Below, one piece after another: positions 5,902 through 6,192 of a stretch of 6,192 nucleotides of DNA. Both the position numbers and the translations under genes were made by a program. Positions within the stretch are counted from its first letter, which is position 1, and every line of letters begins with the position of its first letter. The notes under the pieces are model-generated. The model worked only from the letters and a program-made list of their open reading frames with translations. It ran no database searches and had not been told where the DNA came from. Source of the stretch: an uncultured Muribaculaceae bacterium (GTDB taxonomy: Bacteria; Bacteroidota; Bacteroidia; Bacteroidales; Muribaculaceae); contig CAJTYD010000099.1 in the NCBI GenBank assembly GCA_910583775.1, positions 1 to 6,192 of the forward strand. Direction: 5' to 3'.

Positions 5902-6144
5902 ATGAAACGTAAGATTCTGCTGATACTTTTAACCGTGGCAGGGTTATGGTCGGCAAAAGTTTTTGCACAGGATTTCGAGTATCTGTATGAGGGAGTTCTG
6001 CTCAATTATACCGTAAAAAGCGAGACTGCCAGAACATGTATCACAAAAGCCGGAACACTGCAGGCTCCCGGCAACCGGGAAATCTCAGGGGATTTAAAAT
6101 TGCCTGAGGAGGTAATTGACGAAAATACCGGGAAAACATTTTAG
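5902..6144 (+). CDS. Truncated N-terminus of a BspA-like leucine-rich-repeat surface protein
   Basis: Only 80 residues remain. Residues 1-22 are a clear signal peptide (MKRKILLILLTVAGLWSAKVFA, cleaved before Gln23). The mature start DFEYLYEGVLLNYTV is typical of the pre-repeat region of Bacteroidales BspA-type proteins. The fragment ends ...VIDENTGKTF. In that family a phrase like GKTYTVTSIG normally follows and opens the first LRR unit, so the protein is cut just before its repeats. The TAG stop (6142-6144) lies inside the 53-bp repeat copy, meaning the stop is supplied by the inserted element and the rest of the gene lies beyond it. The leader just upstream is A/G-rich (AAGAGAAACA). The fragment would be secreted but probably non-functional, making this effectively a pseudogene. 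The LRR assignment rests on N-terminal resemblance only. Confidence 0.7.
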   Translation: MKRKILLILLTVAGLWSAKVFAQDFEYLYEGVLLNYTVKSETARTCITKAGTLQAPGNREISGDLKLPEEVIDENTGKTF

Positions 6145-6191
6145 TAGATGACAAAAATTAAATTTATGCTGTTAAACACTTAATTTTCAGT
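6139..6191. repeat. Right copy of 53-bp inverted repeat, probable IS terminus
   Basis: This is the exact reverse complement of 1-53. It starts within the last codon of the BspA-like fragment and supplies its stop codon. The body of the element would lie to the right, in the opposite orientation to the left-hand one. Because the repeat ends within one base of both window ends, the window may be an assembly contig that stopped at a multicopy element. Confidence 0.72.
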
Positions 6192-6192
6192 C

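Overview
The window looks like chromosomal DNA of a Bacteroidales bacterium, plausibly a Muribaculaceae-type gut commensal. The family-level guess is inference. The support is the Bacteroidetes promoter pattern (TTTG, about 20 nt, TAnnTTTG) upstream of several genes, A-rich leaders without strong Shine-Dalgarno sites, a secreted tricorn-like S41 peptidase, and the start of a BspA-like leucine-rich-repeat surface protein. The large central gene is G/C-rich at third codon positions, while the genes and spacers around it are more A/T-rich.

Layout. Positions 1-53 and 6139-6191 are perfect inverted copies of one 53-bp A/T-rich sequence, most simply the same terminus of an insertion sequence (IS) lying just outside each end. 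Between them come: a VOC/glyoxalase-fold protein (82-462, +) with a terminator; a small exported His-rich basic protein (588-923, -); a divergent promoter region; a 1084-residue exported tricorn-type protease (1085-4339, +) with its own terminator; a clear promoter driving two overlapping genes, a 65-residue unknown protein (4529-4726) and a GNAT acetyltransferase of TacT-like layout (4695-5261); a 195-bp MITE with 20-bp terminal repeats and a TTA target duplication (5261-5455) inserted exactly at the GNAT stop codon; a non-coding stretch with a perfect GC-rich hairpin, a promoter and a probable structured RNA (about 5640-5847); and the first 80 codons of a BspA-like protein (5902-6144), cut off by the right-hand IS-like end.

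How the parts relate. The tricorn-like protease is a stand-alone gene, probably acting on peptides in the periplasm. The 65-residue protein and GNAT enzyme form a translationally coupled pair whose arrangement resembles GNAT toxin-antitoxin modules, although the small protein matches no antitoxin family I know. The right third (about 4.4-6.2 kb) is the accessory part: MITE, structured RNA candidate, interrupted surface-protein gene and IS-like end. The window probably stops at both ends because it meets copies of the same multicopy element.
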